From Arthrobacter sp. efr-133-R2A-120 (GTDB taxonomy: Bacteria > Actinomycetota > Actinomycetes > Actinomycetales > Micrococcaceae), in NCBI RefSeq assembly GCF_030209835.1, contig NZ_JARVRF010000010.1, forward strand, positions 20,027-84,026: 64,000 nucleotides of DNA. Direction: 5' to 3'. Below are positions 44,701-53,820 of the stretch, piece by piece (position 1 is the stretch's first letter; every line of letters starts with the position of its first letter). The notes below the pieces were generated by a model, which was not told the DNA's origin, made no database searches, and was given only the letters and a program-made list of their open reading frames with translations. The translations under genes were made by a program, and so were the position numbers.

Positions 44701-45636
44701 ATGGCACGGATCTACGACGACGTCACCCAGCTGATCGGCGGAACCCCCCTGGTCCGCTTGAACAGGCTCACCGAAGGCTTGGACGCCACGGTTGCGGTGA
44801 AGCTGGAGTTCTACAACCCCGCCAATAGCGTCAAGGACCGTATCGGCGTCGCCATCGTCGACGCCGCCGAGAAGTCCGGTGCGCTGAAGCCGGGCGGCAC
44901 CATCGTCGAGGGAACGTCGGGCAACACCGGCATCGCGCTGGCCCTGGTCGGCGCGGCGCGCGGTTACAAGGTCATCCTCACGATGCCGGAAACCATGTCC
45001 ACCGAGCGCCGGGTCATGCTGCGCGCCTACGGTGCCGAGATTGTCCTGACTCCGGGCTCTGAAGGCATGCGTGGCGCCGTCGAGAAGGCACAGGAGATCG
45101 TCGCCAACACGGAGAACTCCATTTGGGCCCAGCAGTTCGCCAACGAGGCAAACCCGGCAATCCACCGCGCCACCACGGCCGAGGAAATCTGGGCGGACAC
45201 CGAAGGCGGAGTGGACATCTTCGTCGGCGGCGTCGGCACTGGCGGCACCATCACCGGCGTCGGGCAGGTCCTGAAGGAGCGCAAGCCCGAAATCCAGATC
45301 GTGGCCGTTGAGCCCAAGGACTCCCCCATCCTGAACGGCGGCGCCCCGGGCCCGCACAAGATCCAGGGTCTCGGCGCGAACTTCATTCCGGAAATCCTCG
45401 ACACCAACGTCTACGACGAGGTTCTCGACGCAACCCTCGAGGACTCCGTGGCCACCGCACGTGCCCTCGGCACCAAGGAAGGCATCCTGGGCGGCATCTC
45501 GGCCGGTGCGGCCGTTTGGGGTGCGCTGGAGCTCGCAAAGCGTCCGGAGAACAAGGACAAGCTCATCGTGGCAATCGTTCCCGACTTCGGCGAACGTTAC
45601 ATCTCCACGGTGCTTTTTGACGACATTCGCGGCTGA
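44701..45636 (+). CDS. cysK: Cysteine synthase A (O-acetylserine sulfhydrylase)
   Basis: Makes cysteine from O-acetylserine and sulfide, using PLP. The 311-residue protein has the PLP Lys45 in [11 protein letters not shown], the [12 protein letters not shown] pocket for substrate and the GGTITGVG phosphate-binding loop. The last 20 residues end [17 protein letters not shown]. It forms an operon with cysE, 50 bases downstream. Confidence 0.97.
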   Translation: MARIYDDVTQLIGGTPLVRLNRLTEGLDATVAVKLEFYNPANSVKDRIGVAIVDAAEKSGALKPGGTIVEGTSGNTGIALALVGAARGYKVILTMPETMSTERRVMLRAYGAEIVLTPGSEGMRGAVEKAQEIVANTENSIWAQQFANEANPAIHRATTAEEIWADTEGGVDIFVGGVGTGGTITGVGQVLKERKPEIQIVAVEPKDSPILNGGAPGPHKIQGLGANFIPEILDTNVYDEVLDATLEDSVATARALGTKEGILGGISAGAAVWGALELAKRPENKDKLIVAIVPDFGERYISTVLFDDIRG

Positions 45637-45686
45637 TTGCGGACCCCGCGCAACCGCTTTCTTTCATTTCCTGTAGAAAGGTCTTT

Positions 45687-46271
45687 GTGAGCTTCTTCGC
45701 AAGACTTATGGAAGACCTCGAGGCCGCCCGGTCACATGACCCGGCGGCCCGAGGCTCCTTTGAGAACTTCTTTGCCTACTCCGGCCTGCATGCCATCTGG
45801 GCGCACCGCCTGACCCACAAATTGTGGCAAAAGCCTGAGTTGCGCTTCCCGGCCCGGATCATCTCGCAACTCACCCGGTTCCTGACCGGCATCGAGATCC
45901 ACCCCGGCGCTACCATCGGCCGCAGGTTCTTCATTGACCATGGCATGGGTGTGGTGATCGGCGAGACTGCCGAGATCGGCGAAGACGTCATGATCTACCA
46001 CGGCGTGACGTTGGGTGGCCGCTCGTTGGCCAAGGTCAAGCGGCACCCCACCATCGGAGATCGGGTCACCATCGGAGCGGGGGCCAAGGTCCTTGGTCCC
46101 ATCACCATAGGCGCCGACAGTGCCATCGGCGCCAACGCCGTGGTGGTCAAGGACGCACCGCCTGAGTCGATTATCACCGGCGTCCCGGCGACGTGGCGCC
46201 ACCGTGATGCCAAGAGCGAAACCAAACCCGCGGTCGACCCCGCCGAGTACTACATCGAATACCGGATCTAA
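45687..46271 (+). CDS. cysE: Serine O-acetyltransferase
   Basis: Makes O-acetylserine for CysK. Starts at GTG 45687 with AGAAAGG upstream. The 194-residue protein is the short form: a helical N-terminal domain ([19 protein letters not shown], then [11 protein letters not shown]) and a left-handed beta-helix (about residues 65-165) of hexapeptide repeats such as IHPGATIG and IGETAEIG, with the catalytic His in [12 protein letters not shown] (about residue 91). The C-terminal YYIEYRI resembles the tail that docks into CysK. Its end overlaps the convergent SDR by four bases. Confidence 0.95.
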   Translation: MSFFARLMEDLEAARSHDPAARGSFENFFAYSGLHAIWAHRLTHKLWQKPELRFPARIISQLTRFLTGIEIHPGATIGRRFFIDHGMGVVIGETAEIGEDVMIYHGVTLGGRSLAKVKRHPTIGDRVTIGAGAKVLGPITIGADSAIGANAVVVKDAPPESIITGVPATWRHRDAKSETKPAVDPAEYYIEYRI

Positions 46272-47101
46272 TCGGAAAAGCGTTTGTAGGCGTTCCAAAA
46301 AACGGTGTCGAACGCCCGGTCGGGAAGTACCCTCCGCAAGGCGAGAATGGTCCAGGCCCCCCTACCCACCGGGTATCGGGTCCTGGGCCTTCGTGACGTT
46401 GCCGCATGCACAATGGCGCCCGCCACGGTGCGCGGGTGCGTCGACAGCGCAGTTCCCGACGTCGATGCGAGAGCGGCTGCCACGATCCCGGCCTGCTCGC
46501 GATATGGTCCATGTCCTGAGACCGTCAGCAGGCTCTCCCCCGCGATGGTTCCCCATTCCGTGTCCGTGCCGGCGGGCTCGATGATAGCCACGTCGATGCC
46601 ATGGGGCTTTAGTTCCAGGCGCAGGGAGTCGCTGAGGCCCTCGACAGCGAATTTGGTTGCGTGGTACCAGGCTCCCAGGGGTTCATACATTTTGCCGCCG
46701 ATCGAGGAGACGTTGATGATCCTGCCGGAGGCCGCAGCACGCATCACGGGAATCACCAGCTGGGACATCCGGGCGAGGCCGAAGACATTGACCTCGAACT
46801 GGCGCCGGCCCTCATCCAACGGAACCTCTTCCAAGGAACCGTAGGATCCGTATCCGGCGTTGTTCACCAGTACGTCGATCCGCCCCTGCTCGGCCAGGAC
46901 GAGGTCCACGGCGGCCTTCATCGAGTCATCCTCATTGACGTCCAAGGACAACACCTTGATTCCGTGGGCCTTGAGCGGCTCCATCTTTTCGACGCGCCGA
47001 GCCCCCGCGTACACCACCATTCCTGCCTTGCTGAGCTTGATGGCGGCTTCGAAGCCGATTCCTGTAGACGCACCTGTGACAAATGCGACGCGTTGCGGCA
47101 T
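46268..47101 (-). CDS. Short-chain dehydrogenase/reductase
   Basis: A 277-residue SDR of unknown substrate. ATG at 47101 with GGAG nine bases upstream; the longer frame to 47347 covers the gnd terminator. Seen: TGASTGIG (about residues 9-16), NNAG near residue 85, and the catalytic Ser-Tyr-Lys set in NVSSIGGKM and [20 protein letters not shown]. The C-terminal part ([28 protein letters not shown]) is like oxidoreductases annotated as SDR in actinobacteria. It is the last gene before gnd, convergent with cysE. Confidence 0.88.
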   Translation of the reverse strand: MPQRVAFVTGASTGIGFEAAIKLSKAGMVVYAGARRVEKMEPLKAHGIKVLSLDVNEDDSMKAAVDLVLAEQGRIDVLVNNAGYGSYGSLEEVPLDEGRRQFEVNVFGLARMSQLVIPVMRAAASGRIINVSSIGGKMYEPLGAWYHATKFAVEGLSDSLRLELKPHGIDVAIIEPAGTDTEWGTIAGESLLTVSGHGPYREQAGIVAAALASTSGTALSTHPRTVAGAIVHAATSRRPRTRYPVGRGAWTILALRRVLPDRAFDTVFWNAYKRFSD

Positions 47102-47152
47102 GGACTGCTCCTCGGGTGGCGTGTGGAGTTTCCTTCGGGACGTACCTACGGC

Positions 47153-47194
47153 AAAGGCCGGCGCCTCCACAGTAACGCGGAAGCACCGGCCTTT
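47153..47194 (-). terminator. Probable terminator of gnd
   Basis: AAAGGCCGG at 47153-47161 pairs with CCGGCCTTT at 47186-47194 (nine base pairs), with a T-rich downstream side on the minus strand (TTTGCC). Located about 110 bases past the gnd stop. Confidence 0.5.
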
Positions 47195-47301
47195 GTCTTG
47201 AACCGAATCGAGCCTGCCCCTAGAGTGGGGCAGCAGGGTCCCTACGTGGCGACGGAGTCGACACGAAAGGGCCTGCCCCAATCTGCGGGACAGTGGGGTT
47301 T

Positions 47302-48738
47302 TTAGTGGGTGTCGACTGCCGAGATCTCGGACTTGTCTTCGCCCCACAGGGTGTGGAAGGTACCCTCGGCGTCAACGCGGCCGTAGGTGTGCGCTCCGAA
47401 GAGGTCGCGCTGTCCCTGGATGACCGCTGCAGCGAGGCGCTTGCGGCGAAGTCCGTCGTAGTAGGCCAGCGAGGAGGAGAACACCGGAACCGGGATGCCC
47501 AGCTGGACAGCCGTGGCCACCACGCGGCGCCATGCCGGCAGCGCGCCGGCAATGGCCTTGGTGAAGGCCGGAGCGAACAGCAGGTTGGCCGGCTTCTCAA
47601 CGGCAGCGTAGGCGTTGGTGATTTCCTTGAGCAGCTCGGCGCGGATGATGCAGCCGCCGCGCCACAGCGAAGCGATTTCATCGAGCTTGAGGTCCCAGCC
47701 GTATTCCTTCGCGGCGGAGGTCAGCATGTCCAGGCCCTGGGCGTAGGAAACCAGCTTGGAGGCGTAAAGCGCCTGGCGGACGTCCTCGACGAAGTTCTCC
47801 GGGACCTCGACGGCGATTTCCTCGCCGGCGAGCAGCTCCTGGCCAAGCTTGCGCTGTTCTGCCTGGGAAGAGAGGGCCCGCGCGAAGACGGACTCCGCGA
47901 TGCCCGATACAGGGGAGCCGAGCTCAAGGGCGGAGATGACCGTCCAGCGGCCGGTGCCCTTCTGGCCGGCAGCATCCACGACGACGTCGACGAACGGCTT
48001 GCCCGTCTTGGCGTCCACGTGGCCGAGGACCTCCGCGGAGATTTCGATCAGGAAGGAAGCGAGTTCGCCCTTGTTCCATTCGGCGAAGATCTTGGACTGC
48101 TCGGCCGGCTCGATGCCGGCGCCGGAGCGCAGGAGATCAAAGGCTTCGCCGATGACCTGCATGTCGGCGTATTCGATGCCGTTGTGGACCATCTTGACGA
48201 AGTGGCCGGCGCCGTCGGTGCCGATCCAGGCGCAGCAGGGCTGGCCGTCAACCTTGGCCGAGATCTTTTCGAGCAGCGGGCCCAAAGCCTCGTAGGACTC
48301 CTTGGAACCACCGGGCATGATGGAGGGGCCGTTGAGGGCGCCCTCTTCGCCGCCGGAAACACCGACGCCCACGAAGTGCAGGTCCTTCTCGGCCAGCGCG
48401 GCTTCGCGGCGGCGGGTGTCCTCGTAGTGCGAGTTGCCGGCGTCGATCACGATGTCGCCGGGCTCCAGCAAGGGAACGAGCTGGTCGATGACAGCGTCAA
48501 CCGGCTTGCCGGCCTTCACCATGATCAGGACGCGGCGGGGCTTCTCGAGGGAGTCCACGAGTTCCTGGAGGGTTTCCGTGCGGATGAAGTCGCCGTCCGT
48601 GCCGTGCTTGGCCAGCAGGGCGTCGGTCTTTTCGACGGAGCGGTTGTGGAGGGCAACGGTGAAGCCGTTGCGGGCCAGGTTGCGGGCCAGATTGGCGCCC
48701 ATCACCGCGAGGCCGGTGACACCGATGTGTGCTGACAT
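47302..48738 (-). CDS. gnd: 6-Phosphogluconate dehydrogenase, decarboxylating
   Basis: Oxidises 6-phosphogluconate to ribulose 5-phosphate. ATG at 48738 has GGAG five bases upstream. The 478-residue protein begins with the GLAVMGANLARNLARNG dinucleotide site (about residues 8-24), has the catalytic segment GGEEGALNGPSIMPGG and the KMVHNGIEYADMQ segment with Lys and Asn, and the C-terminal R in RGGCIIRAELL. This is the long, NADP-type form. Divergent from a GntR regulator; likely the sink for the sugar-acid locus beyond it. Confidence 0.96.
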   Translation of the reverse strand: MSAHIGVTGLAVMGANLARNLARNGFTVALHNRSVEKTDALLAKHGTDGDFIRTETLQELVDSLEKPRRVLIMVKAGKPVDAVIDQLVPLLEPGDIVIDAGNSHYEDTRRREAALAEKDLHFVGVGVSGGEEGALNGPSIMPGGSKESYEALGPLLEKISAKVDGQPCCAWIGTDGAGHFVKMVHNGIEYADMQVIGEAFDLLRSGAGIEPAEQSKIFAEWNKGELASFLIEISAEVLGHVDAKTGKPFVDVVVDAAGQKGTGRWTVISALELGSPVSGIAESVFARALSSQAEQRKLGQELLAGEEIAVEVPENFVEDVRQALYASKLVSYAQGLDMLTSAAKEYGWDLKLDEIASLWRGGCIIRAELLKEITNAYAAVEKPANLLFAPAFTKAIAGALPAWRRVVATAVQLGIPVPVFSSSLAYYDGLRRKRLAAAVIQGQRDLFGAHTYGRVDAEGTFHTLWGEDKSEISAVDTH

Positions 48739-48771
48739 CAAAACTCCAATTCATTCTTGTGCATCGAGTCC

Positions 48772-48802
48772 TGCTAGAAGCGAGGAAACGCTTTCTAGAG
48801 CA
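48772..48802. promoter_or_regulatory. Imperfect inverted repeat in the gnd-gntR intergenic region
   Basis: TGCTAGAAGCG - AGGAAA - CGCTTTCTAGAGCA forms an imperfect inverted repeat 35 bases upstream of gnd. It could be an operator of the divergent GntR protein, or a leader hairpin. No consensus was matched. Confidence 0.4.
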
Positions 48803-48959
48803 GTAGCTGGAATAAACCATACGTATTCGGACCACGTCTGGGAAAGTTGCGCCCACGTTTTGGAAACGTCCGCGTCACAAAAGAGTCTATGTTGCGAGCC
48901 AGCACCGTGGGGAGTTCCCCGGCGCTCGGGCTTCCGGTAGCAGAGTGGTCAACGCCACT

Positions 48960-49700
48960 ATGCTTACGACTATGTCAACCAGTCTCCACTACCGCGCTGT
49001 CGAGCACCTGGGTACCCGGATCGTCGGCGGTAAGCTCCCCACCGGTCACGTCATGTTGGCCGAGCACCTTGAGGAGGAGCTCAAGGTGTCACGGTCGGTG
49101 GTACGTGAGGCCGTCAGGGTACTGCAGTCATTGGGACTGGTGGAAACCATCAAGCGTGTTGGCATCCGGGTCCTCCCCGCGCACCGCTGGAATCCCTTCG
49201 ATCCGCTTGTCATCCGTTGGCGGCTGGCCGGAGAAGGCCGCGGCGCTCAGTTGCGCTCCCTCGCCGAACTCCGTTCCGCCGTCGAGCCCGTAGCTGCGGA
49301 GCTGGCTGCGGAAAACGCTCCGGAGTCGCTGCGCAGCGAGTTGTTGGAGATCTCCCTGGCCATGCGTGAAGCGGGCCGCGCGGGCGACATGCCCACGTTC
49401 CTGGACCTTGACATCCGCTTTCACGCCTTGGTGCTCTCCGGTTCCGGCAATGAAATGTTCGCGAACTTGATCGGGCAGGTCACGGAGACGCTCACCGGCC
49501 GGACGGTTCACGGGCTCATGCCCGAACATCCGAAGGAAGCGGCCTTGCAGTGGCACCTGGATGTAGCCCAGGGCATCAGCGACGGGGATGGTGACAAAGC
49601 CCGCGAGGCCTCGTCCAACATCATGCGGGAGACCATCGCAGACCTGTCACCCAGTTGGGAAGGCCAGCCACGGGTGTTCGTTCCAGTCGAGCGGCGCTGA
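48960..49700 (+). CDS. GntR family transcriptional regulator, FCD (FadR-type) domain
   Basis: A 246-residue repressor-like protein. The N-terminal winged helix (about residues 8-72, with VMLAEHLEEELKVSRSVVREAVRVLQSLGLV as the recognition region) is followed by an all-helical FCD ligand domain, where metal-binding His/Asp residues would be in DLDIRFHALVLSGSGNEMF (Asp, His) and LQWHLDVAQ (His). Such regulators bind sugar acids such as gluconate. The start is uncertain: GTG 48945 or ATG 48972 are alternatives. Divergent from gnd. Confidence 0.85.
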   Translation: MLTTMSTSLHYRAVEHLGTRIVGGKLPTGHVMLAEHLEEELKVSRSVVREAVRVLQSLGLVETIKRVGIRVLPAHRWNPFDPLVIRWRLAGEGRGAQLRSLAELRSAVEPVAAELAAENAPESLRSELLEISLAMREAGRAGDMPTFLDLDIRFHALVLSGSGNEMFANLIGQVTETLTGRTVHGLMPEHPKEAALQWHLDVAQGISDGDGDKAREASSNIMRETIADLSPSWEGQPRVFVPVERR

Positions 49701-49748
49701 CGGCTGACCGCCAGTGCCGCTCGGCTCATCGCCTCACCGCCTGAGAGC

Positions 49749-50807
49749 TTAGGCCACAGGCTGGAAGTTCAGCAGGACCTTCCCCGATTCGGCCGAGTTC
49801 CTGGCCACCTCGAAGGCCTCCAGTCCACGGTCCAGCGTGAATTCGTGCGTCACTACCGGGTCCACGTAGAGCGAACCGTCCGCGAGCGCCGCAATGACCT
49901 CGTCGATCTCGTTGTTGAATCGGAAGGACCCGAGCAGTTCGAGCTCGCGGGTGATGGCCAACGAAATGAAGACCGGCTGCGGTCCTGAGGGCAGCAGCCC
50001 GACCATGACCACCTTCCCACCGCGGACGGCGCCCTTGATGGCCGATGCGAGTCCGAAGTGGCTGCCGGAGGACTCGATGACGACGTCGGCCTCCACGGCG
50101 GCGATCGCCTCCGCGTCATCGCCCTTGAGGACCTCGTCGGCGCCCACTGCACGCGCGATCTCAAGAGGCTTGTCGTGCATGTCGACGGCCACGATCCGGG
50201 ATGCCCCCGCGCGCTTGAGGACAGCAACAGCCAGCGCACCGATCGGACCGCTTCCGATCACCAGCGCCGTCTTTCCGGCCACGTCCCCCGCGCGGGCGAC
50301 GGCGTGCCAGGCAACGCTGGCAGGCTCCACAAGCGCCGCGGTGCGCAAGTCCAGCGTGGCCGGAAGGGCCCGAAGCATGCGGGACGGCAGGGTGGCGTAA
50401 CGGCTGAAGGCGCCGTCCGTGTGCGGGTACCGTGCTGCGCTGCCGAGGTAGGTGCAGCCCGGGGAGAGGTTGGGCCGGTCTTCCGGATACTTGGCGGCAC
50501 CCGGGGCGGGGGTCGCGGGGTGGACGGCGACGGCGGTTCCGGCGGCCGGACCGCTGCCGTCCGCGGCCTGCTGGACAACTGTGCCGACGATTTCGTGACC
50601 GAGCACCATCGGGGCCTTGAGGATCGATTCCCCCGCCGCGCCATGGAGCCAGTAGTGCAGGTCCGAGCCACAGATGCCACCGTAGGCGATCTCGACGACG
50701 GCCTGGTCTGGGGTGGGAACAACGAGGGCTATGTCCTCGATGCGAAGGTCACCGGCGGCGTGCGCCACAACCGCGGGTGAAGACTGGGGAAGCTGGAAAT
50801 CGCTCAT
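49749..50807 (-). CDS. idnD: Zinc-dependent dehydrogenase, L-idonate 5-dehydrogenase-like
   Basis: A 352-residue MDR-family alcohol dehydrogenase, probably L-idonate to 5-keto-D-gluconate. The zinc site has Cys in GGICGSDLHYWLHG (about residues 46-59) and His/Glu in GHEIVG (about residues 74-79). The structural zinc loop is degenerate: only one Cys is seen (NLSPGCTYLG) where four are usual. The NAD fold has SGPIGALAVAVLKRAGA. The start overlaps the stop of the upstream SDR (TAATG), so this is the last gene of a three-gene operon. Confidence 0.85.
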   Translation of the reverse strand: MSDFQLPQSSPAVVAHAAGDLRIEDIALVVPTPDQAVVEIAYGGICGSDLHYWLHGAAGESILKAPMVLGHEIVGTVVQQAADGSGPAAGTAVAVHPATPAPGAAKYPEDRPNLSPGCTYLGSAARYPHTDGAFSRYATLPSRMLRALPATLDLRTAALVEPASVAWHAVARAGDVAGKTALVIGSGPIGALAVAVLKRAGASRIVAVDMHDKPLEIARAVGADEVLKGDDAEAIAAVEADVVIESSGSHFGLASAIKGAVRGGKVVMVGLLPSGPQPVFISLAITRELELLGSFRFNNEIDEVIAALADGSLYVDPVVTHEFTLDRGLEAFEVARNSAESGKVLLNFQPVA

Positions 50808-51577
50808 TAGACGACCACCGTCATTCCGCCGTCGACGAAGATCGTCTGGCCGTTGACGAAGTTCGAAGCCTCGGAGGCAAGCCAGACTGCCGGACCAGCG
50901 AGATCCGCCACGGTGCCCCACCGGTGGGCAGGCGTCCGGCCCAGGATCCAGGAGTTGAAGTCGGGATCGTCCACGAGGTTCTGGGTCATCTCGGTGTGGA
51001 TGTAACCCGGAGCGATCCCGTTGATCTGAAGGCCGGAGGCCGCCCATTCGGCGGTCATGGCGCGTGTCAGGTTCCGCAGTCCACCCTTGGCGGCGACATA
51101 GGGGGCGATCGTGGGGCGGGCCAGGTCAGTCTGCACGGAGCAGATGTTGATGATCTTGCCGTGGCCCCTAGGGATCATGTGGCGGGCGGCTTCACGTCCC
51201 ACGAGGAAAGCGCTCGTCAGGTCGGTGGTGATGACCCGCTCCCAGTCCTTCACATCCAGGTCCAGCATCGGGACGCGGTGCTGGATTCCCGCGTTGTTGA
51301 CGAGGATATCGAGGGGGCCGACGTTCTCCTCGACCCAGGCAATTCCGCGGGCCGCTTCCGTGTCGCTGGTGACGTCGAACGCGCAGCTGTGGATGCGGCC
51401 GGGCCCGAAGTCCGCTGCCATGGCGGCTTCCGCGTCCTTGAGGCGTTCCGTGTTGATGCCGTTGAGGACAACGGTGGCACCGGCGTCGGCCAGCCCGCGG
51501 GCTAGCGCGTTGCCGATGCCGCGGCTGGATCCGGTCACGAGCGCAACGCGCCCGGTGAGATCAAAGAGTCCACTCAT
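50807..51577 (-). CDS. idnO: SDR, gluconate 5-dehydrogenase-like
   Basis: A 256-residue classical SDR, close to gluconate 5-dehydrogenases (5-keto-D-gluconate to D-gluconate). It has TGSSRGIG (about residues 15-22), the NNAGIQHR segment, catalytic Ser-Tyr-Lys in NICSVQTDLARPTIAPYVAAKGG, and a C-terminus GQTIFVDGGMTVVV. Together with the downstream L-idonate dehydrogenase it would form the two-step idonate route, giving gluconate. Its stop overlaps that gene by one base. Confidence 0.87.
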   Translation of the reverse strand: MSGLFDLTGRVALVTGSSRGIGNALARGLADAGATVVLNGINTERLKDAEAAMAADFGPGRIHSCAFDVTSDTEAARGIAWVEENVGPLDILVNNAGIQHRVPMLDLDVKDWERVITTDLTSAFLVGREAARHMIPRGHGKIINICSVQTDLARPTIAPYVAAKGGLRNLTRAMTAEWAASGLQINGIAPGYIHTEMTQNLVDDPDFNSWILGRTPAHRWGTVADLAGPAVWLASEASNFVNGQTIFVDGGMTVVV

Positions 51578-51591
51578 GGTTGTTTCCTAAC

Positions 51592-52512
51592 TTAGTTCGA
51601 AGGGCTGACGGAAGAGTCGCTGAGGTTGGCGATGGCCTGGCGGACAACTGCGAGGTCCTGGTCGCCCAGGCCCTGATCAATCAGTTCGCGGTAGAGTTCG
51701 ACGCCGGCAGTCGCCATCGGAACAGCGGCACCGGCCGCTTCGGCGCTTTCGAGGACGAATTTGAGGTCCTTGTGCATGAACTTCGCGGGACCTGTGGGCG
51801 CGTAATCCTTGGCTGCCAGGCGTGGGCCGACAATCTCCAGGACCCGGCTTCCGGCGAGCCCGCCGGCCAGGACATCGAAAAGGGCAGAAGCATCCATGCC
51901 CGAGCGCTCGGCGAGTTCTGCGGCTTCCGCGAGCGCCGCCGTCGTGGTCCCGACGATCAACTGGTTGCAGGCCTTCGCCAGCGATCCGGCACCCAGGTTG
52001 CCCATGCGGCGGACGGTGGTGCCCATGGATTGGAGCGCGGGAAGTGATCGTTGGAAGTCTTCCTCGGCGGCCCCCACCATGATGGCCAGCGTGCCGTCCT
52101 GCGCACCTTTGGTGCCTCCACTGACCGGGGCATCGACGACGACGGCGTTCCCGCCGCTTGCGCTACGGACAGTCCGGCCGAATTCCTGCACGGCGGTCGG
52201 GGACACGCTGCTCATGATGATGATCGTGGTTCCCGGAAGCGGCACCTCCGAGCGCCAGGACTCGAGCAGTGGCGCGGCGGCATCCTGGATGTAGGAGAGA
52301 TCCGGAAGCATGAAAATGATGATGGGTTGATCCCGGAGCCCGGCAACCGACTCCGAGCGTTTTCCGCCGAGCTTCTCCAATTCGGCGAGCGCCTCGGCGG
52401 AACGGTTCCACGCAGTCACCTCCCAGCCGTTGCCGAGCAGATTGGCTGCCATGGGGAAGCCCATCAGCCCGAGTCCCACAAAACCTGCGGTCTTGGCGGT
52501 CATCTTTCGCAT
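51592..52512 (-). CDS. NAD(P)-dependent oxidoreductase, 3-hydroxyisobutyrate/6-phosphogluconate-like
   Basis: A 306-residue beta-hydroxyacid dehydrogenase. The Rossmann start is FVGLGLMGFPMAANLLGNG (about residues 10-28), with DAPVSGGTKGAQDGTLAIMVG as the substrate-binding segment and the catalytic Lys in GSLAKACNQLIVG (about residue 175). First gene of the operon with idnO and idnD, 14 bases ahead. Candidates for substrate are sugar-acid derivatives such as tartronate semialdehyde or 2-keto-gluconate. ATG 52503 is an alternative start. Confidence 0.85.
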   Translation of the reverse strand: MRKMTAKTAGFVGLGLMGFPMAANLLGNGWEVTAWNRSAEALAELEKLGGKRSESVAGLRDQPIIIFMLPDLSYIQDAAAPLLESWRSEVPLPGTTIIIMSSVSPTAVQEFGRTVRSASGGNAVVVDAPVSGGTKGAQDGTLAIMVGAAEEDFQRSLPALQSMGTTVRRMGNLGAGSLAKACNQLIVGTTTAALAEAAELAERSGMDASALFDVLAGGLAGSRVLEIVGPRLAAKDYAPTGPAKFMHKDLKFVLESAEAAGAAVPMATAGVELYRELIDQGLGDQDLAVVRQAIANLSDSSVSPSN

Positions 52513-52566
52513 ACACCTCACTTCTTTGTGGTTCATCTTTCAAAAACTGTTCAATATCCTAGCCTC

Positions 52567-52584
52567 AATTCAGTATGATGAACA
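52567..52584. promoter_or_regulatory. IclR-type site overlapping the dehydrogenase start
   Basis: AATTCA-GTATGA-TGAACA: half-sites with the same 6-base spacing as the perfect palindrome upstream of the IclR gene (TGTTCA-N6-TGAACA). It lies in the shared divergent region of the two dehydrogenase genes and directly in front of ATG 52587. A second TGTTCA at 52549-52554 is near. Confidence 0.5.
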
Positions 52585-52586
52585 CC

Positions 52587-53642
52587 ATGACGACTGATGA
52601 ACTCACCATCGCGATCGCAGTCCCGCTCGAAGCTGAGCATGTGGAGCGTATCCGCGCAGTAGATCCGAGCATCACGGTGCTCTACGAACCCGAGCTCCTT
52701 CCCCCGGAACGCTTCCCGGCCGACCACTCGGGCGATCCGGATTTCAAGCGGACTCCCGAGCAAGAGGAACGCTACTGGTCCATGCTGAACAAGGCCCAGA
52801 TCCTCTACGGTTTCCCCAACGAGAATCCGGCCGGACTGGCCCGCATCGCCCAGAGCAACCCGCACCTGCAGTGGATCCACGCCATGGCCGCAGGTGCCGG
52901 TGGCGCCGTGAAGGCCTCCGGGCTCGACAGTGAGACCCTGCAGAAGTTCAAGGTCACCACGTCGGCAGGCGTCCACGCCCTTCCGCTGGCCGAGTTCGCA
53001 GCCTTGGGCATCCTCAACGGCTTCAAGCGCAGCGCGGAACTTGCCCAGGACCAGGCTGCAAAGGTCTGGCCCGAGTTGCGCACCCCCACCAAACTTGTGA
53101 ACGGCTCCAAGCTGGTCATCACGGGTCTCGGCGAAATCGGCCTTGAGACCGCCCGGATCGCCCGCGCACTCGGCATGAAGGTGAGCGGAACCAAGCGGAA
53201 CGTCGAAGCGATCGAAGGGATCGACGAGGTCGCGGACAACGATGGCTTGGCGGGACTCCTGGCTACGGCAGACGCCGTCGTCAACACCCTCCCCGGGACT
53301 CCCTACACGGAGAAACTCTTCAACCACGAGGTCTTCTCGGCAATGAAGCCCGGCTCGGTCTTTGTCAACGTTGGCCGCGGAACCGTGGTTGATGAAGAGG
53401 CGCTGCTCGAAGCACTGGAAAACGGCCAGGTGTCCTACGCCTGCCTGGACGTCTTCGCCGTCGAGCCGCTCCCCCAGGACAGCCCGCTGTGGAACCACCC
53501 GAAGGTCATGGTCTCGCCGCACACCTCGGCACTCAGTGCCGCGGAGAACCGCCTCATCGCCGAGCGCTTCGCCAGCAACCTGCGTACGTTCCTCGACGGC
53601 GGGGAACTCCCCCACCTCGTGGACACGGTGCACTTCTACTAA
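52587..53642 (+). CDS. D-2-hydroxyacid dehydrogenase
   Basis: A 351-residue NAD(P)-dependent enzyme of the D-isomer-specific 2-hydroxyacid family. Key features are GLGEIGLETARIARALGM (dinucleotide site, about residues 174-191), the Arg-Glu-His catalytic set in NVGRGTVVDE, DVFAVEPLP and SPHTSA (His about residue 313). Such enzymes reduce 2-keto-gluconate or glyoxylate-like acids. Earlier in-frame ATGs (52575, 52578) overlap the IclR-like site; ATG 52587 is preferred. Divergent from the idnO operon. Confidence 0.85.
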   Translation: MTTDELTIAIAVPLEAEHVERIRAVDPSITVLYEPELLPPERFPADHSGDPDFKRTPEQEERYWSMLNKAQILYGFPNENPAGLARIAQSNPHLQWIHAMAAGAGGAVKASGLDSETLQKFKVTTSAGVHALPLAEFAALGILNGFKRSAELAQDQAAKVWPELRTPTKLVNGSKLVITGLGEIGLETARIARALGMKVSGTKRNVEAIEGIDEVADNDGLAGLLATADAVVNTLPGTPYTEKLFNHEVFSAMKPGSVFVNVGRGTVVDEEALLEALENGQVSYACLDVFAVEPLPQDSPLWNHPKVMVSPHTSALSAAENRLIAERFASNLRTFLDGGELPHLVDTVHFY

Positions 53643-53668
53643 ACCGCCAACAACCCAGCGCCATCCTG

Positions 53669-53702
53669 GCGGCCTCTCCGGTTTCCGGAGGGGCCGCTTT
53701 GC
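53669..53702 (+). terminator. Terminator after D-2-hydroxyacid dehydrogenase
   Basis: GCGGCCTCTCCGG / CCGGAGGGGCCGC (13 base pairs, one G-U) with a TTT loop at 53669-53697, followed by TTTGCT. Confidence 0.85.
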
Positions 53703-53753
53703 TGTGTGGGGCTTGCCCGTGGCACGCCAAATGGCGGGGCGGGGGCGCAACAC

Positions 53754-53792
53754 AGCGACGGTCCCCTCCGAAGTTCGGAGGGGACCGTCGCT
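53754..53792. terminator. Perfect 17-bp hairpin between convergent genes
   Basis: AGCGACGGTCCCCTCCG and its complement (53754-53770 with 53776-53792) form a perfect 17-base-pair stem with a five-base loop, 29 bases past the MHS transporter stop. There is no clear U-tract. Confidence 0.7.
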
Positions 53793-53820
53793 GCTTGCGT
53801 ACTTCGTGGTACGGGATTCC